Below the pieces are notes generated by a model that ran no database searches, was not told where the DNA came from, and worked only from the letters and a program-made list of their open reading frames with translations. Of a DNA stretch of 64,000 nucleotides, positions 48,966-61,345 are shown piece by piece. This DNA comes from Chionis minor. Lineage: Eukaryota; Chordata; Aves; Charadriiformes; Chionididae. The position numbers and the translations under genes are program-made. Numbering within the stretch: the stretch's first letter is position 1; every line of letters starts with the position of its first letter. Where the stretch lies: assembly GCA_013398295.1 (NCBI GenBank), contig VZSF01006618.1, positions 311,938 through 375,937 of the forward strand, in the 5' to 3' direction.

Positions 48966-51008
48966 GGTCGTTATCAAAAAGGCACTCTGAAGGACTGTAG
49001 TCAGTGTAGAGCAATGACTCCCTATGTGTCTTTTATAATTTAAAAAAAAATCTTTGCCACCCACCAAAGCACTTCTGGGCTTGGTTTCCAGTTGGGTCCT
49101 CGGAGTGTCTCTGAGCTGTTTATTGCTATTCCATGTGCGTTTGGCTCTTGGTATTGAATTTCATCCCGCTGCCCATAACCCACTTCTCTAACATATTAGG
49201 CTCGCTCTGCAGCTTGTCTCTGTTATGCATTTGCTGCTCTTCCAGTTTTTCTGTGTTTAGCTGCACATTAGGATGTAGCTGAGCTGACGTGTTCTCCAGA
49301 CAGATTACAGACATTTATGACTCATATTGTCTCTTTTGTAAGCTGATCTTGGCAGTTATGAGTTTTCAGTCTTTTGCTCCATTAAATTGTTTCCAATGCA
49401 TATTCTGGTCCCTTGCAACAGTCTCTGATGTGAAATGATACATCTAAGCAATGATTTAAATAAAAACAGGTCACCTAATCCATAGTTTTCACAGAAAAGA
49501 AGAAAGGATGAGGATAAAATAATTTAATTTTTATTTTGACACTGGTAAAATAGAAATGCTTATTCATTTTTTTCATGTACTTGTAGTTGGCTTAAGGGTA
49601 TTGGTTTTTTTGAAGTTACCATTGGATTTTAAACTGTGGCTAAGCATTGTTGTTACTGGAGACTTGTGTCTATGTAGTTCTGTCAATCTTCCAATAAGAT
49701 TTCATATATTTTATGGGATACAGGTATAGCACAGGGTATTTCTTTGACCATGAAATTTTCAATTTCTTCTGACAACGTTGTGTAGTATTTACTGGAAACT
49801 GCTGTACTGTGGGAATGTTTTGGATGAGTGTTCTAGCCTCTCCTCCTTTACTCTCTTTATCAGTGCTGCCTCGCAGTGTGTATATTTGCTTATTTAAAAT
49901 TGTTCCTCTAGGACTGATGCCTCTAGAAGTTAGTTGAGCAACCTGTATTATGTGCCTCCCAGGTAATAGCATTTAGTTTTCATAACAGCATAGGAAGCAG
50001 AGTGAAGATTGCTTGTACTTCTGGTGTACAGTTCTACTTCAAAGCAAATTTAATTTAGTAAGTAAATTGTAGTTGTTTTTCTTAGATAAGTAACTGTATC
50101 TGACTACATTGTGTGATGTAGCAGGTGAGAAGCAAGTCAACTTTCCTTTTGGAGAAGAGAGGGAACTCTGGATTCTGTTCGTAGTATGTACAGTCTCCAG
50201 TCTGAAATCCTGGCCTGAAAAGGGACCCTGATAAATTAAGGGTGTTCAGAAAAGGGATTATAACTGTAAATTGCGTTCAGGAAGACCTGCTTTAAAATGA
50301 GAAACTTAAGAACGTCTCCTTAGTTCATCCAAAGGAAAGTCAGGAGATGATTTGGTCACAGGCTATAAATGTATAGGGATAGATTTCAGAAAATAGAAAG
50401 CTTGTTTATTTAGTAGGGAAAAGCATCTGTTATCCAAGCTGGGGAACTTTAAGCTAGATGAATTTAGATAGAAAACTCAATTTTAAAGAAGGATATTAAT
50501 ATAATAAGTACTTCAAAATCTTAGTGGGATGCGACATTATTACCCTGCCAAATCAGGGTAATAAATTAGTATTTCCTATGTAAAAAGCATAATGACAAAG
50601 TTTGTACTTGAAAATGTCAAAATACATCACAGAATCTCTGATTCAACATCTCATATAATGACTTTAAACTGCTACTTGGAAGCTGTAAACTGCTGGAAAG
50701 CAGTTTGTATTTTTTAAAAACTCTTATTGCATCTCTTTACTAATGCTTTTAATTTTTATTTTAGCTCTGTTATTGTTGTTACTCTTTTAAAAAAAGATGA
50801 ACACCATGGGGGAAAATTCTGTGTATAGCTTTTTGGAATTTGAGCACATTAAGCCTCATTACAGAGTAGCACTTCAGTAGTTAAATGCTAAATCAAGTGG
50901 TATTCAAATTGACTGTGAAATACTACTGATTGAGATGGTGATAGTACAGACCTAAGATTGAATTCCCAGATAAGTGTGGCATGCCAAAGTAGATGCCTAT
51001 CTCTGAGC

Positions 51009-51058
51009 AAAAAAAAAATAAAAAACAAACAAAAAACAAACACCCAACCAACAAACCA
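51009..51058. repeat. A/C-rich low-complexity tract
   Basis: AAAAAAAAAATAAAAAACAA continuing with CAAA and CCAA units over 50 bases; same kind as at 15928. Confidence 0.85.
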
Positions 51059-52193
51059 GCTAGGGCTGTTCCACCTTTGAGCTTGGAGTAGTTCCTATGA
51101 CTCATTTTACTATATTAAAAATATTAAGATTCAGGTGCTGCCAATAGAAGAGAGAATTTAAATTAATGTGGTAAGAGGCACAGGTGATCAGTAGGAGATG
51201 ACATTTATTCAGGATTTCTTAAGGAACTTGTGTTTAATATGACTGAACTGTCTCTTGTGTTCTGTGTGACCTTTTAGTTCAAACTGTCTGGGGTATTCCT
51301 AGAATAAAAATTAAAAGGCAAATACAATGCTGTTTTTAAAAGGAGCTAAGCTGTACTGTCAGAGATTACAGCTGATTGGGTCTGATTTCCTTATTGTACA
51401 AACTTTGAGACATTCTTTATTACTAAAAAAAATTAACAGGTAGATGGATAAATAGATATTTTGAAGAGAAGTCAGCATGTCTTTGGAAAGGGAAAATAAG
51501 GACTCGCACATCCTCGAGACTTTTTGAAAACAGAAAACACATACATAAAAATCTGCATGGGAATATGTGGTCATCAGAAGGTCATTATAATTACAGAAGT
51601 CTTTGAAAATAATGGTTCTTGGATCAAAGGGTGTTAAAATTAATGATGCCATGAGATAAAAGGGAAGGATGTTTTGTAGATTTTCAGTTGATTAAAACAG
51701 GTCCTCTAACTGAGACTGGATCCTCAGAAGGTTGTATTCATGAATGATCGGGGGCAGGTGGGGTGTGAAGAAGCTGTGAGGCAGAGGTATGCAATTGATT
51801 TTTATTTTTATTTGCAGGTTAACTAAACTATCTACAGAGAATAGCAGACAAAAGTGAATGGGCACAAAAATAGCTGGTGACATTCATTGTACAGTAATGA
51901 ATGGGGAACAGATTTAGGATAATCCTGCAGGTATGCATAAAGTGATAGGCTACAATTGCAGTATTTCTAGTCCAGAAAGAGATTTTGGAATTGTCACTGA
52001 TAGTTCTCTGAAAACGTCACCTTAATACTCTGCAGTAGTGAAAAGGGTAAATGAAATGTCAGTTATTACTAAAGTATTAGAGAATAACACAGAACATGAC
52101 ACTGAGTATATTTCTTGTGTATCTTTATTTTGAGTTTTGTAGGGGGTTCTCTTTGCCTTGTCTTAGAAAGGATGTCGCATAAGAAAAGTGTGA

Positions 52194-52236
52194 AGAGGAA
52201 TAATTGAGTTATAATTGAGAGGAATAATTTAGTTAT
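52194..52236 (+). repeat. Near-perfect 19-base direct repeat, 24-base period
   Basis: AGAGGAATAATTGAGTTAT at 52194-52212 and AGAGGAATAATTTAGTTAT at 52218-52236 differ at one base. Confidence 0.9.
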
Positions 52237-54005
52237 CTGTAAGCACAGTTTATTTAAAAATAAACAAAAATAACCCTGAGGGAGAATATGATAGACTTGT
52301 AAAATAAAAAATGAAATTAAGAAGGTTCTCAATTAGAAATGGTTTAATAGTTCTCTAATTCTAAATCTGTCACAACTGTCCTTTAAAATTTCTGTTAAAA
52401 TTGTGAAGGTCACTGCCACAAAATGCCATGGAGAAGAGAATGTTCAAAAAGAGAATGATTTCAAAATGGAGTTAAATGGGTTTGCAAAGGGCAAGTAGCT
52501 GTTACAGATAGCGCTTAGGAAGACCTTGACTGTCAGGGTCTGAGATGGTTTCCTGGGAAGTTCACTGGGCATATGTCTAACTGCTACTTGCCCATTTTTG
52601 CTGCTAGTAAGATTCTTCCATCCAGTATGGCGGTTTTTACTGTTTGGTTTTTTTAATGGCAAGGGATATGAACTATCAGAATAATTTATCTGTGTCTGTA
52701 GTGCATTGTGTTGTTTGATATTTCTGAATAAATTCCACTAGGAAAAATACTTGGATAAATCTCTAGAGGATCTTATGAAGCTTGGCGATAATGTGAGTTA
52801 AATGCAGGGAATCAAGTCTGTTTCTGGGCTCCGTGTGTCACTCAGTGATCATGATCATCTGACCTAGAAAACTCCAAGTCTCCCAAGAAAATGCTATCTG
52901 ATAGATTCATCCCCCCAGTGATGCATCAGTCATGACATGATCAGTGTGGCAGGAACTAATCATGAAACCTGGGAAGGTATAGTGGTTACATTAATAGTTT
53001 TGGAGAATATGATTAAGGAAATAAGTAACAGGTGAATTCAGTACTGTTTTCCTTAAGCATGTCCAAATTAGAAGCATTCTCGTTGTGTCTTGCTGTGTGT
53101 TATTCTAAAGACAGTAGATATATTGCTGTGCATCTTAGAGAATCATAGAATCTTCTTGTGTTCTAATATAATTGGGAAACGGCAGGAGTGCTGGCAGTTT
53201 CCTTTTTGTCTGGTGTTAATTTTTATACCGTACATCACTACTTTCACCTACTTTCTTGTGATGAAGGACTTTAAAAAATTTATTTGACAGCTGCTAATTT
53301 AGGTTTGAGTCTTGGTAACGAGCATAAAAGACACATTTTTTCTGGTTCTTGAAATGTAAAGCAATTAAGCAGTTATCTATTTATAGCATTGCCACTTAAC
53401 AATTCGGTTTTACGTATCCATTAGTCTACTTTCTTCTTTTGTGGTTCTCTGTTAATTTTTCATTTGTTTCAGCCTTGTTTCTTTACCTGCTTATTTTTAC
53501 CTGTGTTGCACTGCTCAAGCTTTATTGAGTTTTATCCTTCAACTTCAGCAATCATAATCAGACAAAGTAGACCATACTCTAAAATATTATTTTCTACTTA
53601 TGTTTTTGCTTGCTGGAAAAAAATAAAATATTGGGATGTCAGTCAAGCTGGTGCCTCGCTTCTAGCAGCATCCAGAGTGGAGGATTAGGGAAGAGTATAG
53701 CTCTGGACCAAGTAGGTGTGATGCTTCCTCTGAGGCCTTTCTGAGCTTTCTGCCTGCTCCAGTTTAGGGATTCCAAGAGCTGGAGATGACTTGTATGTTT
53801 AATAATCCTGAATCCATGAATTTTCATGGACTTGGCCAGCCTTGTAGTGGCAGGGATTCAACAGTGAAAGAACAGCTTCTGCTTGTTTGTAGACTAATGA
53901 GTGGAGGAGAGTTGCGGTTATGGTACCTGTTGTGCATTTTGTTCAAAGATTATTATTATTTTTTTTAATGCAAAACACTGCTGGAAACAAAATTCAGGTT
54001 GTTTT

Positions 54006-54350
54006 TAAAGGTTTACAATGTTTACAAATACTTAAAGAGAAGGTGCCAGGAGGAGGGGGCCAGTCTTTTTTCAGTAGTGCCCAGTGATAGGACAAGAGGG
54101 AATAGGCACAGACTTGAATATAGGAAGTTCCATCTGAACATGAGGAGGAACTTCTTGACTTTGAGGGTGGCAGAGCACTGGAACAGGCTGCCCAGAGAGG
54201 TGGTGGAGTCTCTGATTCTGTAGACATTCCAAACCTGCCTGGACGCCATCCTGTGCAACCTGCTGTAGGTGGACGTGCTCTGGCAGGGGGGTTGGACTAG
54301 ATGATCTCCAGAGGTCCCTTCCAACCCCTAGTATTCTATGATTCTATGAA
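54006..54350 (+). mobile_element. CR1 LINE 3' end, 5'-truncated
   Basis: The stretch follows the CR1 3' region: AGTGCCCAGTGATAGGACAA, GAAGTTCCATCTGAACATGA, GAGCACTGGAACAGGCTGCC, GTTGGACTAGATGATCTCCA, and the octamer-type terminus ATTCTATGATTCTATGA at 54333-54349. It has the usual 5'-truncated, 3'-intact form. The open frame at 53999-54223 is the decayed end of ORF2. Confidence 0.97.
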
Positions 54351-54372
54351 ATACCCTTCTCTTGGACTTTGC

Positions 54373-54490
54373 AGGCCAGGTTGGATGGGGCGTTGAGCAA
54401 TCTGGTCTAGTAGGAAGTATCCTTGCCCATGGCAGGGGGTTAGAGTTAGATGATCTTCAAGGTCCCTTCCAACTTAAACCATTCTATGAA
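54373..54490 (+). mobile_element. Second CR1 LINE 3' end, different subfamily
   Basis: AGGCCAGGTTGGATGGGGCG, GCAATCTGGTCTAGTAGGAA, CTTGCCCATGGCAGGGGGTT and CTTCAAGGTCCCTTCCAACT followed by ATTCTATGAA is a second CR1 3' end. Its wording (GGTTGGATGGGGC...GATCTTCAAGGTCC) belongs to a different CR1 subfamily from the copy ending at 54350, only 22 bases upstream. Confidence 0.93.
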
Positions 54491-57400
54491 GAGTCAGACT
54501 CGTCTTTTCTGTTCTGTTGTTGGCCCTGTTTGGTTTCAGTTCGTTTGCTGGGAGAGGCAGGCAGGGCCGAGGCCAGGGCTGTGGGAGCGGGCTGTGCAAG
54601 GAGCCGCCAGGCCACTGGCCTGAGCAGCAGAGACTTTTGAACCTCACGTGTCAAAGTCAGCCTGAAACCCAGAACTTCATCCGTGGCCTGACCACTGTTA
54701 TGAAAGGGTGGCTAAAGGTACATTTAGCTCAGTATCTTGCTGTTCTGAGGACGCAAGAACAAAGGGAGTATTTTTTGAGTACTTGTGGTAGGGACGTAAA
54801 TAAATGCAGGCAGTGACCCTCCCTTCTTTTTTCCTTTAAACTGTTTAATGTCCAGAGGTTTTATTGGTGTCTGTTAGCTTCTCAATGTTTAAGGGCTTGA
54901 ATCTTTACTAGAATGGTGTTGTGGGGCGTTGTTGGAGTTAAAGAAAATTTTGCAGTTTCATTTTATGAGTAGTTTGTAATCTTGAGGGTCATCTGAATCC
55001 TGTTTTGCTTTACCTGAATCGTAAATTCAGAAGTCAGAACCCTTGTCTTAGCCCTTTCTACAGATATTTTGGTAATGAAGAATTTCTAATATATGTATCC
55101 TAGAGACTGCGAACATTTTATTGCATATTAGACATGTTAGTTATCTGAACTAAATGAAAATTGTCAGAAATGATTGTGTGAATTAGTGTACTGTCAAGAT
55201 TAGACCAAAAAAAATTAATGGAATTGAAGTCATAACTCAAGAAAAGCATATATTTTTTCATGTATTTTAAAGCATTCTGAGAAACTTAAGCTGCTACTTG
55301 TAATATTTATTGATACATACTTTTTTCATGTCAGTATAGTTTAATATTTGTTTTATCCAGAGTAAATGAGGCAAGGATGAGCCACACAAACGGTAGCTGA
55401 TAGACATTTTGCTCAGTATGATACCAATACAAAATGCTGGCTTTGTGATCCCAGGTTTTCCCTGGCACTGATACCGAATAGCAGCTTTCGCACTTTGTCT
55501 GAATTCTGCAGAGCCATGTGGTTGTCACCACAGAGGTTGTCATCTTCCCAGAGGAGGTCTCAGGGCTGAACCTCGTCCTCTGGCTCCTGTGTCTTTGTCC
55601 TGGGCAGGTCAGTCCTCATGGAAACTGCAGGGAACTATTTAAATGACTTCTGCTCTCATTTTGGATACAGGAGGGCTTAGTTAGCTCCATTTTAGTTCCA
55701 GCTGTAGCTGCCTTGGCCTAGCTCCAGTTCACGGGACGGACAGGCTGTTTTTTTGTGGTACCCAGAAGGACTCAGATTTCCTGCTCTGCTTGAGAGCGTA
55801 AGCAGCTTCTGCGCTAGCTAGGTATGGATGCAGCATGGTTGTGTGTGTTCAGCAATGGTAAAAATAAACTGATCAAATCTGACTTGCATTTCTATGGTGT
55901 GGTTGACCTGAAATCCAGATAAAATGCCTGTGGATAATTAGGAACTATGAGCCAGACTATCTGTAAACCTTATTTTTAAAAACACGTTATTTTTAGTCAA
56001 CACTGTAAAATTAAAATGATACATAAATGTTTGTTTTTCCACTGCAGGGTTATATAAGGCTATGTTCTTTCCTAAGTTATACTGCAAAGTGCTAGAATCT
56101 TTAGAAATTTTTAGCAAACAGCATTGTAAGGAAAAAATCAGTCTTTGTTTACTTGTAGAGTGAAAGTTTGCTCAAGTAATGCTAGGCATTAAACCTGTTA
56201 TAAATTTTATAGTATTTTAATTTGCCGACAACAGTGGGTGTTTGACAATGCAAGAAAGATGCCTATTTTGCTGAAATGTTGCAGGGCTCCTATGACTCAT
56301 TCTAGAGCCTGGGTGTGTTGTATAATGGTACTTATTTTGAGATTGTGTTATAACTGCTTGTTGTCATGGAAGCAAGTCTGAGGAGCTTCCAGTGTTTCCA
56401 TGGTGTAAGAATGAATAAAATCAGATGAGGCACCTAGCTAGTAATTGCGTGGTAAAAATTCTAGCCTTAGCTCTGAGCAATGAAAAGGCAAAGCAACTGG
56501 CCTTATAAAGCTATCAGAACTGTAGTGACAGCAATAGTGTATGTTTGGGAGGGATTCAGCATGCATAAAGGAAGATAAAATGCTAATGCCACTTACCTGC
56601 GTGAAGCCTTTTGTGAATGAAGTAAGGAGTGGCTTTAGTGTAAAGCCACTTTATGTGTAAATCAGGTCATTAATTTTCCAAAAGTTTCTGACACATCCTG
56701 AAAAAACTAATGGATTTTGATTAATGGGTTACTATAGATGGCTTTTCTTGTGTGGTTTTCTGTTTGCTGCTCATTAATGTGAGGCAAATGACTTTCTGCT
56801 CATGCTCAGTGTTTTAGAGCAAATTTGTTTTTATAAAGAGGTTTTTTGACAGGTAATAATAGATTGCTCACAGAATAATGCAGTCATCAATAAAATAACA
56901 AATACTTGTCTTAAAATGGAAAGCTCTAGCTTGGATTTGCTGACTTTCTTCAGATCACTTCATTACTCATTAAGTACTTTGAGGGTAGTGGGGTGCTACA
57001 TGTAAGTGAACCTGAATGTTTCTTATGCTAAAGAAAAAACAGATCATCCTGTAGATAAGAGGAGGTTAACGTCCATAATTTTAATATTTTATGAATAATG
57101 CTTCTTATAGATTTACTAAAAAAAAAATCCCCAACAAAAAAAAATTTGGAACAGAGTAGTGGGATAGTTTTGAGAGTTAAGTGATGCATTTCTAGTATTG
57201 AGAGAGATAATTTGCCCCTATCAGAGCTAGCTAGATATGGGTCACCTGTGCTATTTGAATGAATTATAAAGAAAAAAATAAGCATGAGGAGGATTTAATT
57301 ATTCCCTGAATAATTTAGGAATGATTGGAAATTGTGTTCCAAGACCTTGTAAGAAGTGTGATATCTATTAAAGCATGTAAACAGTAACCAACTATTGCTG

Positions 57401-60400
57401 TTGTATTTTGAGTTAATAGTGTTCTCAGGAGTGAAGTCTATCACATCTCAATTTCCTACCACAGCGTACCCTTTCTGCCTTGAATTTCAAAAACTAAAAT
57501 ATTGACACCCTAGACCTGTCATTATTTTTCCATAAAAAAAAGTCTTAAAACACATTTTCTCTGGTCATTTTCTGATGCTGAAACCCTGCTTCTTGGTGCA
57601 CTCTTTAGCATTATAATGAAAGCTACTATTCTTAAGGCTGATGTTATTTAAATGAAGCTTTCTAGGCCTTGCTTTAAGTTGCAAATTAAATGTATTAAGT
57701 TCATTCTCAATAGCATTTATGAACCTAAATGAGGAGCCTTGGAATTCTGTTTTGAGCTTAGAGTGCCTTGTTGCACTGGGTGAATACAGATGACTAATCT
57801 GCTGTATAGGATTCAGAGCTAGACATTCACTTAATATTTGAAAACAAAAGTCACAAATCACCTTTATTAAAACCAATATTAACTTTGCATATATTTTGCA
57901 TATTATGGATTTGGAATATGACTGAGATTCAACCATTTAGGCGATTCCTGAGAGATTGGGCAGCACAAACTAGTTTGAGCTAAGTACATTTTTCTGCATG
58001 CCAGATGTAAGAAATGGATAGAGGTGGTCTCCTTTGTATGAAACATTGTCTGTGATGTTAAATCAAGTCTATGAGGGTCCATTTTTAGATGCTGAGAGAG
58101 AGGAAAGGTTGGTTGCTGACATTATTTTTCATACTTGCATGAGGTTCTTAGCACCTGAAAGTTTTCCTCATCAACCAACCACTGGATACTGTGTGAGCGC
58201 GCTGGTGATAGTTCTGTAGTTCCACGTAACTCATTTCTGCTTTATCCATTTATCTCATACACAAAACTCAACTTCCACTTTGCAGTAATTGCTTACTAGG
58301 CCTCAGTAAGTCTCTCTGTCACTGCCTTTGCTGCTTTACTTCTGCTTGGGTAATCATGGTGCAAATTGTTTCTTGCTGCATTGTTTTTGTAGATGAAGAT
58401 TGCAATAAAGAATTGACAGTAAATAGATTGCTTATTTGTCTCTAAATCAGTTCAGATCATCATCACCATCTGTGATTTTACTGACTTTTCTGCTGTCACT
58501 GTTTTTCCTGTTCAAAGCTGTTTATTTATGTTTTAAGTTCATTTGAGTTCATTGTAAAATGCTGTGGGGTTTGAGGAGGAAACTAGGTTAGAGAATCAAT
58601 TTGTTGACTGAGTTTAAAAAAAAATACCAAACCACCCGATAACCCCTACTGTTTAGTCATATCTAGCATGCTAGCTCTGTGTCTTTAAAATAGAGTGATC
58701 ACATAGATATGATTTTCAAAAACCATGCTTTACTCTGAAAAAATGAGATCTAAAGTAAGCTCACAGGCATTCAGACTAGGGCTTTTGATCTCCAAGGGCT
58801 GGGTACGTAAACCTTTTCGTTTCTTTCATATCTTTGTTACAGTACTTACCTGGAGTGATGTTACACCTCCAAGATGGCTTGTCTGTCCTCAAAATCTCTT
58901 AGTAAAACCATTACGTACTGACCTACCCATCTTCATGTAGACATACCCCGACAGGCTTCAGGCTTACCTTTGTTTCTGTGCTTTCTGTCCAAACACTCCT
59001 TGGAGAGACCTGCATAGCATCCAGGTGGAGATCTAGGTATTTTTATTCCTTCATCCTTAGGAGACCATGGGAATTGGTTTTTGCTCCATCATGGCAAGGA
59101 ACAGAGAGTGCCCTTGAAAGGGGTAGGGGAGAGTCAGAAACCCAAATCTGAAGGCAAAAATTCTTCATCCTTATATCAGTGCAGAATGATAAACAGCCTT
59201 AATTGTAACCACCCATGGATTGAGGCCATCATAATTAAACTTATCATTTATCCTGGCCAGTCTCTCAAGTTTTTAGGGGTTTTTTTGTGGTAAATCAATT
59301 TATTGTTGAAAAACAGTATGGAGAATGCTGACTTGGATAGGAGAATCTGAACAACACCCTCACCCCCATGATGTGCATGTTGTACAAAAGCTGTCAAAAA
59401 GTCATAAGCATGAATAGTTAGAAAGCTGAAAAAGTGTGTGTATTTTGAATAATTTGGGTTTTAGCCACTGTGTATGAAATAGTCAGTATGGTGTCTACCA
59501 TATCAAAACTGGAGAAGTACCATACTAACATGCTGAGCAAGTTGGTCAGGTAAGTTTGAGTTGATGGGGTGGGAAGTGGATTTTTAAAGCAAAGTAATGG
59601 TCTGTTGATAGACAACCTTTCTCATCTGAAAGAAATAGCACCCTGTAGAGAGGGAAAATCTTGAGTCATACTTGTATTAGCGGTATTCTCTTTTTTTGGT
59701 GGTTCTGCTTCCCATCCTCTGTATTTGGCATATTTTATCCTCTAGACTAGCTTGTCAACAATGGCAGTGCTCATGCCTGGGTAGAATTGAATCTTGTGTC
59801 TTCGCAGTTCTCAAAATTCAGATACGCTCAGCATATTAGTATGGCCAATTGTGTTATATGCTGTTGTCATATATGAACATTGTTTGGAATTTCAAATCAA
59901 TACTTACATGATTGTTTATGTTCAGGTAATTCTATGCTTTTTTAGTTCTTGTGAAATTGGGTAATTTTTTATTTGATTTCTGTGAAACTTTTTGTCAGTA
60001 GGGAAACACTTCTGGTATAGTTTGATATTTCCAAATCCCCTTGGTGCTGCATTTTGTTCAAAGTCCTGGAGAAATACAGTCAGGACAAATAGGCCTGTCT
60101 TAAAGTTATTACTTAATGACTCAAGTCACTGACTGTGGTATTAAGGACCTGCCCAGGCCATAGGATGACACTGATTTAGGGAGGAATATGGCAGAGATGG
60201 GGCATCAACATTAACACCAGCTGTGTGCTCACGTTTTGATGCTCGGGGCAGCATACGGCTAATACAGGTTATGAATGAGAATGGATGGTAGCTGTACTTC
60301 AGTCTTACCACCATTACACCTCACCAAACAGCCTGTACATCCCTGAAGGTATGTTTAGATGAGTATCGACTCGTGTGATTTTGGGGAAGATGGATGCAAA

Positions 60401-61165
60401 GTTCTTAAAACAGCAGGCTTTGCTAGTGAAATATCATGTGGCATTCTAGGATGTAGTTCAGAGAAAACTACCCTGACAGACCTTAAATTATATATATCTA
60501 GAAAGAGAATATGCCATTTGTTTTCAGCTTTGTCACTCTGTATTGAATCAAAATGGTTCTTCCTACTGTTTTAAAGTTTTGTTTGCTTTGGAAGATACTT
60601 TATTTCTTACTTTCAAGAAGAGGTGATGAATATGGACTTGTTTTCATCAGTCCAGTCATATTAAGGGAAGTTGCTGATTTTGTGGTATCTGCTTGAAGGC
60701 ACTGGAAGGGGGAAAGTACAGAATTATTTTGGCAGGATTCTCCTAGCTATTAAAATTGCTTTTTGAAGTAATGGAACTTGGTTATTGAAGCTTTTAAAAG
60801 GATCTTTGCAGTAGACAATGCCGGTCAAATGTTAGTACTATTTTCCCTGGGTATGGTTGTTATCCAGCTATTGACCGGGTGTTACAGTATGTGGAAGAAA
60901 ATGATTCTTGAAGAAACACTACATGTGGGGGGGAAAAAAAATAATTACTGGCACTTTAACAGGCTGCAAAGAAGTGTGCACTGCATGTTCAATGTGGTAA
61001 TTTAAAAGAATGAAATATTGATGATTCAGCTTTGTGTTAGCAACAAATTGTTCAGAGTTTGTGTGTAATATACAAAAGCACAACCTGATCTCGAACCCCC
61101 TCTGGTTATGAAAGTCACTTGGTGCTTGATATTAGAGTGGAGCAGTTCATGCTAGTAAGTAATAC
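54491..61165. other. DLG1: Intron, no gene recognised
   Basis: A GC-richer stretch follows the CR1 pair (54530-54640, GGCAGGCAGGGCCGAGGCCA) and another lies at 55430-55830; neither gives a supported exon. The remainder is AT-rich. The 123-codon minus frame at 57565-57936 is judged fortuitous. Confidence 0.55.
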
Positions 61166-61345
61166 AGTCTGCAGCGAACACTTGCGAGTTCGGGTTCCCT
61201 GCAGTCGGATGCTGATGTGCTAAACCTGCGCAGCTTTCGTTGCGTAACTGCTTTTTCGGGCTTTGACTGATGCGCGTGTCCCCGCTGCCTCCCCACGGCT
61301 CTCCTTCGCTGCCAATGCCACTGCAAGGCAGGCGCTGCCTTACCT
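61166..61345. promoter_or_regulatory. CpG-dense patch, candidate alternative promoter or enhancer
   Basis: About 14 CpG sites occur in 180 bases, after many kilobases of CpG-poor intron. It contains CCTGCGCAGC (61225-61234) and TGCGCGTG (61271-61278), both resembling NRF1 half-sites. A minus frame of 79 codons covers it, but its peptide is unrecognised and no splice pair supports it. Retained CpGs imply an unmethylated germline element, such as an enhancer or a minor promoter within DLG1. Confidence 0.4.

Larger units (their letters stand above)
46043..54005. other. DLG1: Intron, no confident gene
   Basis: AT-rich sequence with T runs (46825) and long A/T tracts. A possible decayed coding fragment on the minus strand at 47640-48350, a Z-DNA-like run, an A/C-rich run and a small tandem duplication are listed separately. 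No splice-bounded exon is supported. Confidence 0.55.

Noticed and set aside
53138..53157. AGAGAATCATAGAATC, resembling a reversed CR1 terminus
   Set aside because: The adjoining sequence does not continue into CR1; about 15 bases is too little.
57565..57936. 123-codon open frame on the minus strand
   Set aside because: AT-rich codons, no family resemblance, and no splice or promoter context; likely chance.
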